Assembly: GCF_026230105.1 (NCBI RefSeq)
Contig: NC_079474.1
Coordinates: 40,190,294-40,254,293, forward strand
DNA from: Diorhabda sublineata
Taxonomy: Eukaryota; Arthropoda; Insecta; Coleoptera; Chrysomelidae
Length of the DNA stretch: 64,000 nt
Direction of reading: 5' to 3'
Below the pieces are notes generated by a model. It made no database searches. It was not told where the DNA came from and saw only the letters and a list, made by a program, of their open reading frames with translations. Each line of letters starts with the position of its first letter. Position 1 is the stretch's first letter. Made by a program: the position numbers and the translations under genes. Shown here one piece after another: positions 1-12,599 of this stretch.

Positions 1-876
1 TTTTATATCCATATTTCAATATTTAACTTTTATGCACACATTTCCGCTCAGGCATATTCTATTTATTAATGATACAATTAGAATCAATATCTTGTATTGC
101 AAAATATTTGTACTGTAGTCAAGTCGTCGGCACATAAAACGATGTTTAAAAATATTATTCCATTTAACTCTTATGAAATACTAAACCATAATCAAAATGA
201 AAATATTATTGAATTTTATTTAATACTGTGTTCCTCGTATTGTAGAGAATAATATTTTTCTTTAATAGTTGTATTCTCATATTAAATTTAGAAAGTTTTT
301 GTTCCATTTAATAAATTTGTAAATTTTTTATCTATCTCCCTCTTTTCTTCTAAGATTGGACAGCCTTGAATTAATTTTTCAATAAATCTAAATATTTTGT
401 GTATATCTACAGATCCTAACTTAAAAGATCTCGATAGGTTCTAATTGTGTTGAGAGAAAAATAACGATATTTTGAGATTATTATTTCTGAATGTTACTTA
501 AATCCTAAGGTTCAATTTTAAAGATGTAATATTTAATTTTTCCAAAGAAACAAATATTTCATAACATATCTAATTTAAACAATCGTTTCCAACCATAAGT
601 GGATTGAATGCTTTAAGTACTTACAAAATAACAAGTCTGTTCCACAATTTGCGGAATGGGTGGTATGTCATTTTTAATTCCGTTTCTCATAATTTTTTAG
701 GTCCAACACTTTTTATCATACAAAATGTGTATTAACTAATGTATAGAAGCAATAACGATACTAATCGTGTTATCTAAACATAAAACACTTTTTATACAAA
801 ACCATCTTCAAATAGTTTGTATAATATAGCACGTAGCTCTTTCTTATACAATTGATGTAATAAGATAGAAAAGTGG

Positions 877-983
877 ATCTTATTAATGGCAAATTATTCT
901 TATAAACAAATTAAAGTGAACAAGTAACCAGAAACATCAAGTTTTTGGGTTCAATGTTTGATTTGAAACGCCATTAATAAGAT
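877..983. repeat. Fold-back element with 14-bp perfect inverted repeat
   Basis: ATCTTATTAATGGC at 877-890 is repeated as its exact reverse complement at 970-983, with a 79-bp spacer. It could be a tiny MITE or a solo hairpin. There is no coding content. Confidence 0.6.
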
Positions 984-2097
984 TTTTTGTAATTATCTGT
1001 TTAAATATTCAATTTATCTTATATAAAATCTACTTATAACCTGTTTTGTATTATGTTTTTCGAGACATACGTCTTCTTTCAGCTCTATACTACGTTTCAA
1101 AACATAGTTAATTTTCGTTCTTTAAATAAAATCAGGCATGGAAGCAAACATAGCACATTTCGACAATCTTGACAAATTGGAAATTAGAAAATAATTTTGT
1201 TAAACTTCAAATAAGGGTAGAGTTTACATTGATGTAATATTTTGTGCTGATTGATGAAAATTGTCATTATAAAATTATATTAGAAAACACGCTACCCTTT
1301 TTTACATTAAGATGATATCTTTTATTAATCATTTTACCCTTATTCTCTATTATTTAGTTTGGTTTGGTTAAAGTTTATTTCTTTAAGTTTTAAACTGCTA
1401 TTCATTTTTATTCAAATTCGGTAACTTATCTAAGAAGTTGATTAATTACGCCCCTGGTACCTTCCTTTGATAAGTGGTTGTTTCGTCTTAACACATCCCG
1501 TGGTAGGATGTAGAATAATCGCTAAACCTGGTGGCCTAATCAGGATTATGGCACAATTTTATGAAATTATTGAATTATCATAGCTCCTTAATAATTGTTC
1601 AAAATTCCAAATAAATCCAATGTTTCGAAGTGCTCAAAAAGCGAGTTCGAAGATTACGTTACATATGTTCACACCAAGCTAATATAAGCGTGTTAAAAAA
1701 ATAGTCAAGTGTAGAATGTTATCTAAAAACTTATCAACATGATTTATTACATGAAAATTTCAATTTCATGTTTTCCAATTTTTTTGTTTGAATTTATGAT
1801 GTTAACTTGACATAATATAATATATACAACAAATTGTACAGACTTTAGGTACTATAGATAACAAATTTTTCAAAAAAACATCTTGAAGTCGCTAACAACT
1901 TTTTCCTAATTTTCTCTTCATTTGACTTAATTTAAATGAATCTACTCCTTCAATCCGTATCAAATGTAATATGACAACTGCATGTTTACTTGCTTCTCAA
2001 AGTATCAAATGTACCTTGACTCACAATATTATATCATTAGTTATCTACCTATTATCACACATTTTTGACAATTCCACATGGAGTTCATATTAAAGAT

Positions 2098-2273
2098 AGA
2101 GAGAAAGAACATCGGTGTAACACTCTGTATATCTCTCTGCTCTATTCTAATTTGATCGCCATGATGTTGAAGTTTCGAGTGGTAAGATCGACAAAAGCAG
2201 AGAATAACAAGTTTTGATTTTATTGGCGAGTAGAGGAAGATAGAAAGTGGTAAACCGATGCTCTTTCTCTCTC
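2098..2273. repeat. Fold-back repeat, purine-rich arms
   Basis: The left arm near 2098-2115 (GAGAGAAAGAACATCGGT) matches the reverse complement of 2253-2273 with one mismatch. The spacer has no recognised coding content. It is probably a short MITE-like element just outside the Tigger transposon. Confidence 0.5.
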
Positions 2274-2336
2274 TCACTCTCTTGCAATAGTACATCCCCT
2301 CTTACATGTCTATATATCTATCTTTAATGTTAACTA

Positions 2337-4076
2337 TAGTATAATCTCACTAATCCGGCATTATTAAAAACCGGAGAGTGCCGGAAGTGCTGGAATGTTC
2401 GGATTACTGGATTACAGAGAAAAAGTCATAAGTAATGAATACAATAAAGCATTTCGTAAAGGCAATAAATGTAAAAATGAGTGAGTAAATTAACATGTAC
2501 ATTTGTATGTAATTTCATAGTTAAAATAGTCCTTAATTGAGGCCTGTTTGTAGTCCTTGCAGGTATTGAAAAAAATCAAAGCATTATCTGGTTTAACTCT
2601 TTCTCGTAGTAGTTGGTGGCTCCAATATTTCTTCAAAGCTTTCTTCTTCTTGCACTGCTTCAGATAGAATTTTTGCATCTGTCATAATTTGCTCTGCTTC
2701 TTCGATTCCTGCAAACCAAGAATTTAAATTTTCTTCAATTGTTTCCAATCCTTTTTCTGATATATTTTGTAACCAATCGACAATAGGCAGATTATCTTCA
2801 GAATCCCATTCATCTGTTTCGGATACATCATTCATTGTAGGCCATAACTTCTTCCATGAAGATTGGATTAAGTTAGATGAGACAAACTTCCAGGCATGAG
2901 CGAGAAAGAATACATCTTTCAAATTCAATCCTTCAAGGCTCTGCGTTATATCACCATCCTGAGATATAATATGGATCAACAATTTACTTTTATACAAAGA
3001 CTTCACTTTTTTAATAACATTTTGACCCATCTGCTGAAGTAAAGGTGTGCAGTTTAGTGGTAGGAAGATGGTTTGGATATTCCCATCACTTGATTTAAGT
3101 TCATTTGGTTGGCTTGGAGCATTGGCAAGTACGAGTAAAGCTTTTATGGACAAGCTAGATCTTTTCATAAACTTCTTGACTTCTAGGACAAACTCGCGCT
3201 AAATACTTCTCTCGTGACCCAGCTTCTAATTTGATTCTTGTAGCAGACTGGAAGACAAATGTTTTTGAAAGCTCTGGGATTTTTTGCTTTACCAATCACT
3301 AACTAATTCAATTTGTGCGTTTCAGTAGCATTAGAACACGGCATGAATGTGATTCTATCTTTATTCACTTTACGACCTGGTGCCCTTGCTTCATTAAAAG
3401 ATATTTATATATTATTGGGCAACAATCTTCAGAACAGACCACTCTCGTCTGGGTTATAGATTTGGTCAGGAAGAAGACCCAGTTCTTTTACTTTATTTTT
3501 AAAATGCTGGATAAATAGCTCTACTGCAGATTCGTCGCTTGGTAATTTCTCACCCGATATGGTTAATAGACAGATACTAAATCGCTTTTTAATTTTATCC
3601 AGCCATCCATCGCTGGCACGAAAATCATCTTTGTGAGTAATTTTTTTATAAAATTTGTTTGCTTTGGCTTTCAAAATTTCTCCAGAATAGGAGTGTGTTT
3701 AGAACGCTATTGTATGAACCACATGTAGAAAGCGTTTTCCATCTTTGGACAATAGCCAACTTTGAAAATTTTACGCCTTGACGTGGTCTACTATCTTTTG
3801 CCTTTTTTCTTGAGGTTGTATATAGTAGCACGCCCAACATCATATTCTTTTGCCAATTTACACATGTTTTCCCCACTATCTAACTTCTTTAAAATCTCCA
3901 TTTTATTATTCAAATCTAGTATCTTGTTTATTTGACATTTTTAACTATAAACTATTATCACTTGAAAAAAACAAATACACAGCGCACAGGTGTAGAGGGG
4001 CGAGGGAGGCGTGGGCGGAGGGTGCCGGATTATTGGACGTGCCGATCTATTGATTCGGATTAGTGAGATTATACTG
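2337..4076 (-). mobile_element. Tigger/pogo DNA transposon, both ends present, transposase broken
   Basis: The ends share an inverted repeat reading AGTATAATCTCACTAATCCG (left from about 2338, right up to 4075), each flanked by TA, the pogo/Tigger target site. On the minus strand a CENP-B-type helix-turn-helix (about 3790-3915) is followed by the second DNA-binding segment and the first catalytic aspartate in YNPDESGLF (about 3432-3458). Then comes a C-terminal DDE part at 2593-3168. The frame is interrupted. Where intact relatives have LLLDNAPSHP and PMDQG, this copy has VLANAPSQP and QMGQN, so the second and third catalytic Asp are replaced by Ala and Gly. Length (about 1.74 kb) is shorter than full Tigger elements (about 2.4 kb), so sequence has also been deleted. 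Confidence 0.88.
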
Positions 4077-4779
4077 TATATACAATTCAAACAGTAGTTA
4101 ATATTAAATTTAAATATCCTAAGAATTATGTGGAATACTTGAGTAGAATCATCTTCAAGCGAAAAAACTAAATTTGTAATGTAATTAGAACTAAATTCTG
4201 AAATGATCGACAATGTGCTGATGTTTGCTTATAGCAACTCGCATAAAATAACAGATTTCCCATAGTTTTGGCACTTATTGTCTTGTGCGGTTCTTTTCCT
4301 CGTTGGATTCTATTGAATTCTATGTGTTAATGACTTTAACTTGTATATATTTGTATCAAAACTAGGAAATATTTAAAACTTCGCCTTTAGTTTTAATCAA
4401 AATAAGAATTCAAATAATGGTCTGGGCGTCATTAAAGTAATGAAATCGTTAAGATTATTATGTATACTGACAATCGATGTATTTTTTATATATTTTACTA
4501 AATATTTTTGGATATGTACGATGATTTTTCCGTCTCGGATTTATCTGCATTATGCGGCAGTTTTATTAGTTCATAGATACCAACTACATAATTCATTATT
4601 CAAGAGAAAAGTGTTATATTGGTTAAACAACTGATTCATTCTCTTTTTTTTATCATATAAATGAATTGAATGAATAAAATATTTAACTTTCAACATTGAG
4701 ATAACAACAATAATAAATTTGTGAACAACTAACAACAAGAAGCTTTTAAGCGCAAAATATTAAATTGAGGCCTTTGTCC

Positions 4780-5660
4780 TTTAAAATGATTTGTATCTTA
4801 CCGTGAATGTAGAAAACAATTGGTACGAGCAAATGGTACAAGTTCAAGTAATTTTCCAGTTGGCAGTGGTGTACCTCAGGGTTAAGTTTTGGGTCCAATA
4901 CTTTTTTTGGTATTCATTAATAATGTCACAGACTTACGAATTAATGGTAAATTCACTTTATTCGCAGATGAAACCAGTGTAACCTGGTGTAGATATACAA
5001 GCTTATATTCATGGGCAAAGATCTCATTACTATTAAGTCCTGAGCTGACGCGAACGGTCTCTGGTTAAACACTGAGAAAACTTTAGTTTTATCGTAGGAA
5101 TGAGCTTTACAACCTCTTAAACAGACCAATGACTTAATATGATCCTCAAATTCGATCAAGTTTCTTGGTCTACATATTGACGGTACCCTTAAACGGTCTG
5201 TAGATATAGAGAAAAATTATCCTCTGCTTGTTTTGATATTAAATTTGTGTCTAAACATCTCGATTCTCGTACTGCTTCAACAACTTACTACGTTGTTCGA
5301 ATCGCATCTTCACTATGGTTAGCCTTTCAGGCGGTCTTGTAGTTTGCACCTTTTCGAATCTATCTTCAAATTAAAAAAAGAACTATTCGCTATATTTATA
5401 ATTTAAGTAATATAATGCATTGCGAATTCTATTTAAAAATATACAAAATTTTAACTCTGCGTGCTCTTTTCATTTTACAATCCTTTTGTTTGCTTCGCAA
5501 ACCCTCCACAAGTCAACTGAGAGACCCATTCATAGCGACCCTACTAGAAGAAAGAATTTGGACATTTACTTAACTATACTTAGTTCTGATCTGGTGAAAA
5601 ATTCCACCATCTTCAGTGCCAAAAAATTAATCAATCAACTACCTTCAGAATAAAAAATAG
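4780..5660 (+). mobile_element. Non-LTR retrotransposon (LINE) remnant, reverse transcriptase
   Basis: Reading across frameshifts and stops on the plus strand gives the reverse-transcriptase block PVGSGVPQG-stop-VLGPILF, followed by the catalytic box as FADE in place of FADD (about 4965). Further downstream comes the characteristic LINE tail around 5420-5653. The changed FADD box and the stops show an inactive copy. The CR1/jockey clade is likely but not certain. A CT microsatellite lies about 140 bp beyond. Confidence 0.8.
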
Positions 5661-5803
5661 CAAATACATTTAATATACTTCCGAAGATTGACCAAGGCAT
5701 TTCTGCTTGAAAGACCTCATTATTCTGTAGCAGAGTTCTACAATTCTCCATTCATATTATCTAATATAAAATTGTGTCGCTTTTAGGATAAAATTGTAAA
5801 ATT

Positions 5804-5825
5804 TCTCTCTCTCTCTCTCTCTCTC
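5804..5825. repeat. (CT)n microsatellite
   Basis: An uninterrupted run of CT dinucleotides, about 11 units. Confidence 0.9.
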
Positions 5826-5986
5826 AAATGATTATTAACAAAGCTTTATTCACAAACAGAAAATATTTATCTTACTTGTGAATAAATATACATAATTGTA
5901 TACTCCTAGATATATACGTAATTATCAACAAAAATTATTCTCAATATAGCAATTTTGAAAATATCAAAAAATTTATAACTTGTATA

Positions 5987-6635
5987 CAAGCTAAATTCCT
6001 TAATTAATATTTCAAGGGTTTTCAAAGCACCTTTCTCGAAAGTTTTGAGAAAATCGTAATTCGGAGAAAACGATTTTTTAAAATTCAATTGGTTGTAGCT
6101 ACAACCTTAAATGGGTAATCGAGCAGAAGTTTAGTGAATTTCATTCAAGCTAAATTCCTTAATTTATATTTCAAGGGTTTTCAAAGCACCTTACTCGAAA
6201 GTTTTGAGAAAATCGTAGTTCGGAGAAAACAACGATTTTTTAAAATACAATTGGTTGTAGCTACAACCTTAAATGGGTAATCGAGCAGAAGTTTAGTGAA
6301 TTTCATTCAAGCTAAATTCCTTAATTTATATTTCAAGGGTTTTCAAAGCACCTTACTCGAATGTTTTGAGAAAATCGGACTTCGGAGAAAACAACGATTT
6401 TTTAAAATTCAATTGGTTGTAGCTACAACCTTAAATGGGTAATCGAGCAGAAGTTTAGTGAATTTCATTCAAGCTAAATTCCTTAATTTATATTTCAAGG
6501 GTTTTCAAAGCACCTTACTCGAAAGTTTTGAGAAAATCGGACTTCGGAGAAAACAACGATTTTTTAAAATTCAATTGGTTGTAGCTACAACCTTAAATGG
6601 GTAATCGAGCAGAAGTTTAGTAAATTTCATTCAAG
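5987..6635. repeat. Four-copy tandem repeat, unit about 162 bp, with palindrome
   Basis: The phrase CAAGCTAAATTCCTTAAT recurs at 5987, 6146, 6308 and 6470, and a truncated start appears at 6632, giving units of 159, 162, 162 and 162 bp. Copies differ by only a few substitutions plus one 3-bp deletion in the first. Every unit contains the 16-bp perfect palindrome GGTTGTAGCTACAACC (6091, 6253, 6415, 6577). It could be a satellite fragment, or the tandem core of a Helitron- or MITE-like element. No transposon ends were recognised. Confidence 0.92.
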
Positions 6636-6649
6636 TGTACCTTCATGGA

Positions 6650-9240
6650 AACTGTTGGCCGTGCCTTAAGGTCGAAAACGGTATATAAAATAGTTTTTAT
6701 AAACCGTAAAAATTTAACTAATGGAGTTTACGTAAAATAATATCGTTGGGTAGAAGTCTTTAAGTAATAGAAAAGCTGAGGTACAGATTATTGAAATTAA
6801 GTTTAAAATAGATGTTTTTTTAAATTCTCGTATTAGTCATATTGGACTTAAATTTCCAAAATAGTCTCCTTCTTAGGTATACTTTCGAGAAAAAAATCTG
6901 CCCTGAACAGAACAAATTTAAAACCTCTCAAGTAGTGAAGAGCTCTGAATAATCTAGATATTTTCAAATTATTTCTGAAACTGCTTCATAATAGATAGGT
7001 CTGAAATAGTTATTTATGTAGAATGAATGGGGAAAGTAAGTTAAGTAGCTGAAAAGATTTTAATTATTGTGAGCCAAACATTCTTAGTGAGATGTATCTT
7101 CTATATTCTTGATGAGACAATCACTTTGCTCTTTATCCATTATTCCATGTATTATATTATAGGATAAAGATCAATCTATACATACACGTCTTACTTAGAT
7201 AGTTAGTTAGTGAGTCGTCCTTATAATAACATAGGTAGTGTTTGACGTATTTTGTGCTACTGCTAAATTTTTTTAATGCATATAATTTTTTGTCCATTCA
7301 ACATACAGCTTAATGCATCTCTCATCATCCATTATAATATTTTGATATTTGGTTTGAGGTTAAATTTATTACTACCTTTAGATAAAAGGCATAAAAAAGT
7401 TTTTTCTATATTATCCTATTATCTTAATAGTCCAGTTAATTTCGCAGTTTTTTTCAATAAAACCTCTCATTATTCCGAGCGCTAGTCAAGACCATGTATT
7501 TTGAGGTGCTCATTCCAATAAAATAAAAATCAGACAGCAAACTCTTCAATAAAGTGCTCAAATTAGGGAAAAATGATAATATTCCACAAAAAACGCAAAA
7601 AAGAATACTCTCTCGCTAAAGAAATGTATTAATAAACTTCGAAACTGTGCCACCAGAGGCGCCCAAGTAATTCTCATTCTTCGGTCCACAAAAGATTTTG
7701 ATTATCTCATATTTTTCTCGAGAATTTAAATATTCTTTTTTGTGATTGTGATAATCTTTTTAGAAATAATGAAAGGGTAAAACCTTCAAAAAATTGTTAC
7801 AGTATTATAATTCATGTGCACAAACAAGAACGTTACTCATTGTGGTTTTCTTCTGTATATTGAAATTTTATTTTATTTGTTTTATCTTTATTTAGTTATT
7901 TTTATGTTTGTTTTTTAGTTTTTACAAGCTTTTGTCTAAATTTTTTGACTATAACATGACATTTTTCTCTCTCTCTCGTATATGCACTCTACCGCCTTTC
8001 ACCACAGAGGTTACGTGTATGCTGCCAGCTCAACAACGTTGAGGATTTGACCTTCTCAAGCTTGTAACACGTAAATAAAATTTTAGGGGGTATTAACAAT
8101 ATAATTAATTCACATGGCTTAAATGTTTACCCTAAAATATCGAAAAATTGTAGTTGCCAGACCATTTTTCTTGAAAAACATCTTTTTTGTAAGTCTATTT
8201 TTTTTCAATGACCAAAGAAAGGGTTGAAAAAAATTTTGTTATGTATGAATTATGTTATAATTTGGACAGTTGGTAAATAACATATCAAATATTGATATTA
8301 TTAAGTGAAAATGATGAAACTTTTTCACACTCTAGACTATTTTAATTTTTTCTATTACTAAAATTTTACAGGAGCAAAAAAATATGTAAAATATTGCATT
8401 GTTCAGCAATCGATGCTGGAATACGTCATTTAGCTCTTTAATATCTCTTTTTTACCTCGAGTTTTCTAAAAATTCAAATTTTTGTGTATATGCAGTGGAT
8501 ATCTAGATTACGATCCTTTGAGCGAAAAATCTGGTTAAACCAGAAAAATTAGTAAATTTCACAAGCTTCCGAATGGCAAAAAATTAATTTTATCGCACAA
8601 TAACGAAAAAATTCTTGATTTGGTTCAAAAAACCCAAAATATCGACGCATAAACTTAGAATTGAATTCCTCACATAAACATACAAGTATGCACAACTTCG
8701 TATGCGTTCGAAAAAAAAGTCATAAGCTTATATTGACTGGACTATGAAAAATGTGAAAAAGCTAATATGGATAATTCGTTTTTTCATTTGTGAAATAATT
8801 ATTCTGCTGAATAAATCCATTCAATTTATTCAACGTCTAGAAAATATAAACCAATTTGATGATTTAGTAATGTTGAATAACATGATGGATGGTTGAAAAT
8901 ATTAGCCAATTTAATAAAACATTACTTTTTAAATGTGACATTTTGTAATGAAAATGGGAAATCGAATGAACGCTTATTAATAAACAAATGAAATTTAAGT
9001 TGAATAGATGTGATCTATATAAAATGTACCATGTGATATTATTTTAATATAATGGTAGCATCATATAAAACCATATACTCCATTTCTCCTCATAATAAAG
9101 ACTCGCTATGTATTTTTATATAAAGCTGCTTTAGTACCCCAATGAAAACCGAAATTTAGACCATCTGTCGCCGGAGTTTGAAAACATCTTCCAACAATCA
9201 TGTACATGAGAACCTCATGGAGAACCCTAACCTCCCTAAC
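6650..9240. other. AT-rich stretch without a recognisable gene
   Basis: Only short open frames without recognisable motifs were seen, with scattered homopolymer and pyrimidine runs. Nothing could be supported as a gene. Confidence 0.55.
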
Positions 9241-9269
9241 CACGTTCCCAAGTCAGAGAACATTGCTTC

Positions 9270-9885
9270 CCTGTGTGCCACCAAGTCAAATATCTCGGGG
9301 CCTTAATTACTGAAAACAATGACGTGACAACGAGATCAAGACAAGAGTTGCTGCGGAGAACAGATGCTTCTGGGCAGTCCTGAGAGCGCTTAAGTTTAGA
9401 GGGCTCTCACGAAGGTCAAAGCTCACAATTTACAAGATAATGATCCGTCCCACATACGGATGCGAGACATGGACTATGACGACGACAAGTGAACGGATTT
9501 TGAGCTGCTGGAAACGTAGATCCTGCGAAAGATTTTTGGCCCTGTCTACGAGAACGGTGCGTGGAGAATCCGGAGGGATGCTGAGCTGAGACAGATATAT
9601 GGCGAGCCAGATTTGGTGGCGTTCATCCAGGGGGCGCGTCTGAGGTGGAGAGAATGCCTTCTCGATACCCACGCAGAGCCATGTAAGGAGTTCCTGGAGG
9701 ATGGCGACTCAAAGGAAGACTTACCTGCGCTGGTTAGAGGACGTTGAGGGGGACCTGATCCAGCTAGGGATTCGACGTTGGAGATACCATACTCAGGAAA
9801 AATAGGATTGGCAGTCGATTGTTGAGAAGGCCCTGGTTCTCAAAGGGCCGACCGTACCGCCAGTTAAAGAAAAAAAAAGAATATA
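9270..9885 (+). mobile_element. LINE remnant, 3' end after reverse transcriptase
   Basis: With frameshifts, the plus strand reads FKYLGALITENNDV, then RALKFRGLSRRSKLTIYK, then RPTYGCETWTMT and further a WLEDVEGDLIQLGIRRWR block. This is the typical C-terminal end of insect RTE/jockey-like LINE polyproteins that are often misannotated as host genes. It ends in an A-rich tail (about 9868-9882). Its local GC content is clearly higher than the surroundings, suggesting a later insertion than neighbouring remnants. Confidence 0.82.
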
Positions 9886-10353
9886 CTCTATAAATTCACA
9901 ACCATATAATGACCAAAGTTCATATCATTTCTACTTGTTACAGTAGCGCTAGTTTGGCGAGTCTTCGAGCAATAATTTGTTGTTTATAGATCGACAGTTT
10001 TCCAGTTTTCACCCATTCAAGATAAATAACAGTTGATAAACCTTCCGGAATGGTGCTGGTGTAAACAAAGGGTATGGTATGACTGTAGCAATTTTAGATG
10101 AATCTTTGTATACCGAATTAAAAAATATAACCTAAAATAATTATTATGAGAAAAGAGTGATTTTATTTCGTTTTTTATCTATAATATTCGGTGCTTCTTT
10201 TAAAATTGTTTACCTTTTCTCTATCGTCCATAATCACGGGTTTTGCAGAAATCTGTGTATTTATTTTTCTATGTATTAACCAAATCTCTATTCACGATAT
10301 ATATCTAGGAACTCTATGGTTTATTTACGTACATGTGCCACATTGAAGTAGGA

Positions 10354-10666
10354 TAAAGCAAGGTTTACACTATATAGCAGAGATACAGCTCTACTACAAG
10401 TTCAAAAAGTGACACTGGAGATCTGGTATAAAGTAAATTTAAGCCTATTTTTTCTGTTGAAAATATCACAGTAGCTGCGGTTAAAGAAGCGGCTGCTGCA
10501 AGAACCACCTTCTTCTTCGGAATCTGGCTGGGAACTGAACACCTAAGCTATATGTAGCTCTGCTACACGGACTGGCATCAAATTTACTCATAGCAGAGGT
10601 ATTTGTAACTTATATATTGCTCATTTTTTATATACCTCTCCAGCTATATAGTGTAAACCCAGCTTA
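10354..10666. mobile_element. MITE with about 25-bp terminal inverted repeats
   Basis: The left end contains GGTTTACACTATATAGC (10362-10378) and the right end its exact reverse complement at about 10643-10659. The homology continues a few bases on both sides (TAAGC outside, AGA inside). The 310-bp interior has no coding content. I could not settle the target duplication, so the superfamily is open. Confidence 0.7.
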
Positions 10667-11259
10667 ATTCAGTAAATTTGGATAATTTGTAGGTTTAGCA
10701 AATATTTGGAATGTCTTTGGTTTTTATTAATTGCAACTGGAATTTCTTCAATTAGTAAATCTTGTATTAATCATCCGATTTTAACACCTACAGATTAACA
10801 TTGCAAAAGTCATTTTTCATGAAATCTATAACATATTTTCGCAAAGTCTTGTTGATTGTTTATCTTATTGGTGAGTGTTATGAATTAGAATTTTTTTTAA
10901 CGCATAGATCCATCAATTGAAACAATACATTAGCCGATTATCGATTAGGCGCCTAAATCCAGATGTCTAGGTTCTGGTTCTAGTAAGTGCAGCCCAGCGG
11001 CGATCATGTGAACTTGAAGCTCTGCTTCCGTCATCCCACACTGCAGTAGCCAATGTATTGCTTTTGTTGTTTTGAGAATTTTGAGAAAGTTTTTAATTGG
11101 TTCACAGTTTTTGAAGAGTTGTTTTGTTTTGGATACTATTACCACCAAACGTAATGTTTTTGAACTTTTATACCGTGTTCATTCCGTGCTTATGGCGGCT
11201 CCTAATATCGGATAGCTTGAGGGCCCTACTATCAGATATCAGAACCTAAACTGAGAAAA

Positions 11260-11880
11260 GTTCAATGGAGACCACATAAAGTGTTCAATGTCGACGAGAC
11301 AAGAATTACTGTCGTCCAGTCACGTCGCTCAAAAGTCATTACAGTAAAAGGCAAAAAATAGTTTGGTACGTTATCTGCACAAGAAAGGGATATTCTCATG
11401 ACTCTAGTCAGATGCATGTACCCTTCAGGAATATTTATTCCTCCACTTATAGTAGTTTCTAGGCAAAATATGAAGCCTGAACGTTTGGATAGCACACCGC
11501 CAGGAACCATCGCAAGATGCTATAAGTCTGAATGGATTCAAGCTCATATTTTTACTGACTGGCTGCAGGATTTCATAGACTACGTCAAACCGTCTCCAGA
11601 AGGATTTCATTGTTATAGTTTTAGATGGTGATGAAACCCATGTAAGAAATATTGATGTAATTTTAAAGACCAGAGAAAATGGAGTTATCATTTTTTGTCT
11701 CCCTCCCCACACAAACTCCAGCCAATGGACGTGGCATTTATAAGGCCGTTCAAAACATACTACATGAAACATGGCTTTCTAACAACTCCTTCAGAGCTAT
11801 CTTATATTGGGGTACTTTCCCGTATTGAAAGTAGTTGATACCCGATTACAGTATGTTGATATCGAAATAACTTTCAACAC
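11260..11880 (+). mobile_element. pogo-like transposase remnant (DDE domain)
   Basis: The plus strand, across frameshifts, reads VFNVDETRITVVQS (first catalytic Asp, about 11285) and then an open run at 11398-11631 of the pogo DDE core. VLDGDETHVRN (second Asp, about 11620) follows, then LPPHTNSSQW and QPMDVAFIRPFKTYY (third Asp, about 11730). All three catalytic aspartates are still recognisable but lie in different frames, so the gene is dead. This is a different lineage from the Tigger copy at 2337. Ends were not found. Confidence 0.8.
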
Positions 11881-12599
11881 ATAGACTAAATGGTCAGTGA
11901 AGTAGATCTGGAAAATATTCATAATTAAACATGTTTTTTTATTATTCTCAAATTATAGGTAATTTAGTTTTAATACACCTTTAATCACTACTTATATCAG
12001 TAATTTTATTATACAATAAAGACTACAAATGTTTTAAAAAATAAAAATACAATTGTGTAATGCTACAGAAACGCGGATATATTGAATTTACTGTATTTAA
12101 AAAGAAAAAATGTTTCAAACACAATTAACTGCTCAGCGACATCTATCAGTTTATTTTATTTATTAAAATAACAATTACATGGTACTACAATTACTTGGTA
12201 ATATACTAATTATGACCAACTTAGTATATGTAACATAGTATATGATTGTGATAATCTATGTTAGTTCAGTATGTTCTAGTTGTGTAGAAAGTCACGTAAA
12301 TAATTTTGTAGTCATAGTCGATTTTGATTAATTTAAATATTATCTCGTGTCAACCAATTGACAGAAACCTGTAAGGAAAACACTCCAATGCATGTAATCA
12401 CTTCAAATCTCCATTAGAATTATACCTTTTTACTCTTCAATTATTGTATATATGAACAATAAATACTACATTTATATGATTATACGATGTATAGAAATTA
12501 AATAATTTGGAAAACTACAAAATGTTTTTTCTTTATCATAAGAAACTTATCATTAAGCTATAAATTGATCATAGTAAACAAATAATCCAAAATTGATAA

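Larger units (their letters stand above)
1..2336. other. AT-rich stretch without a recognisable gene
   Basis: No open frame here resembles a known protein and no exon chain could be built. The only structure seen is two short fold-back repeats, at 877-983 and 2098-2273, listed separately. It may be intergenic or part of a large intron of a gene lying to the left. Confidence 0.6.

Noticed and set aside
9430..9672. Minus-strand 80-codon open frame
   Set aside because: It is a shadow of the LINE 3' end on the plus strand, which has recognisable motifs.
10945..11148. Minus-strand 67-codon frame
   Set aside because: No motif, and it sits between transposon remnants; likely chance.
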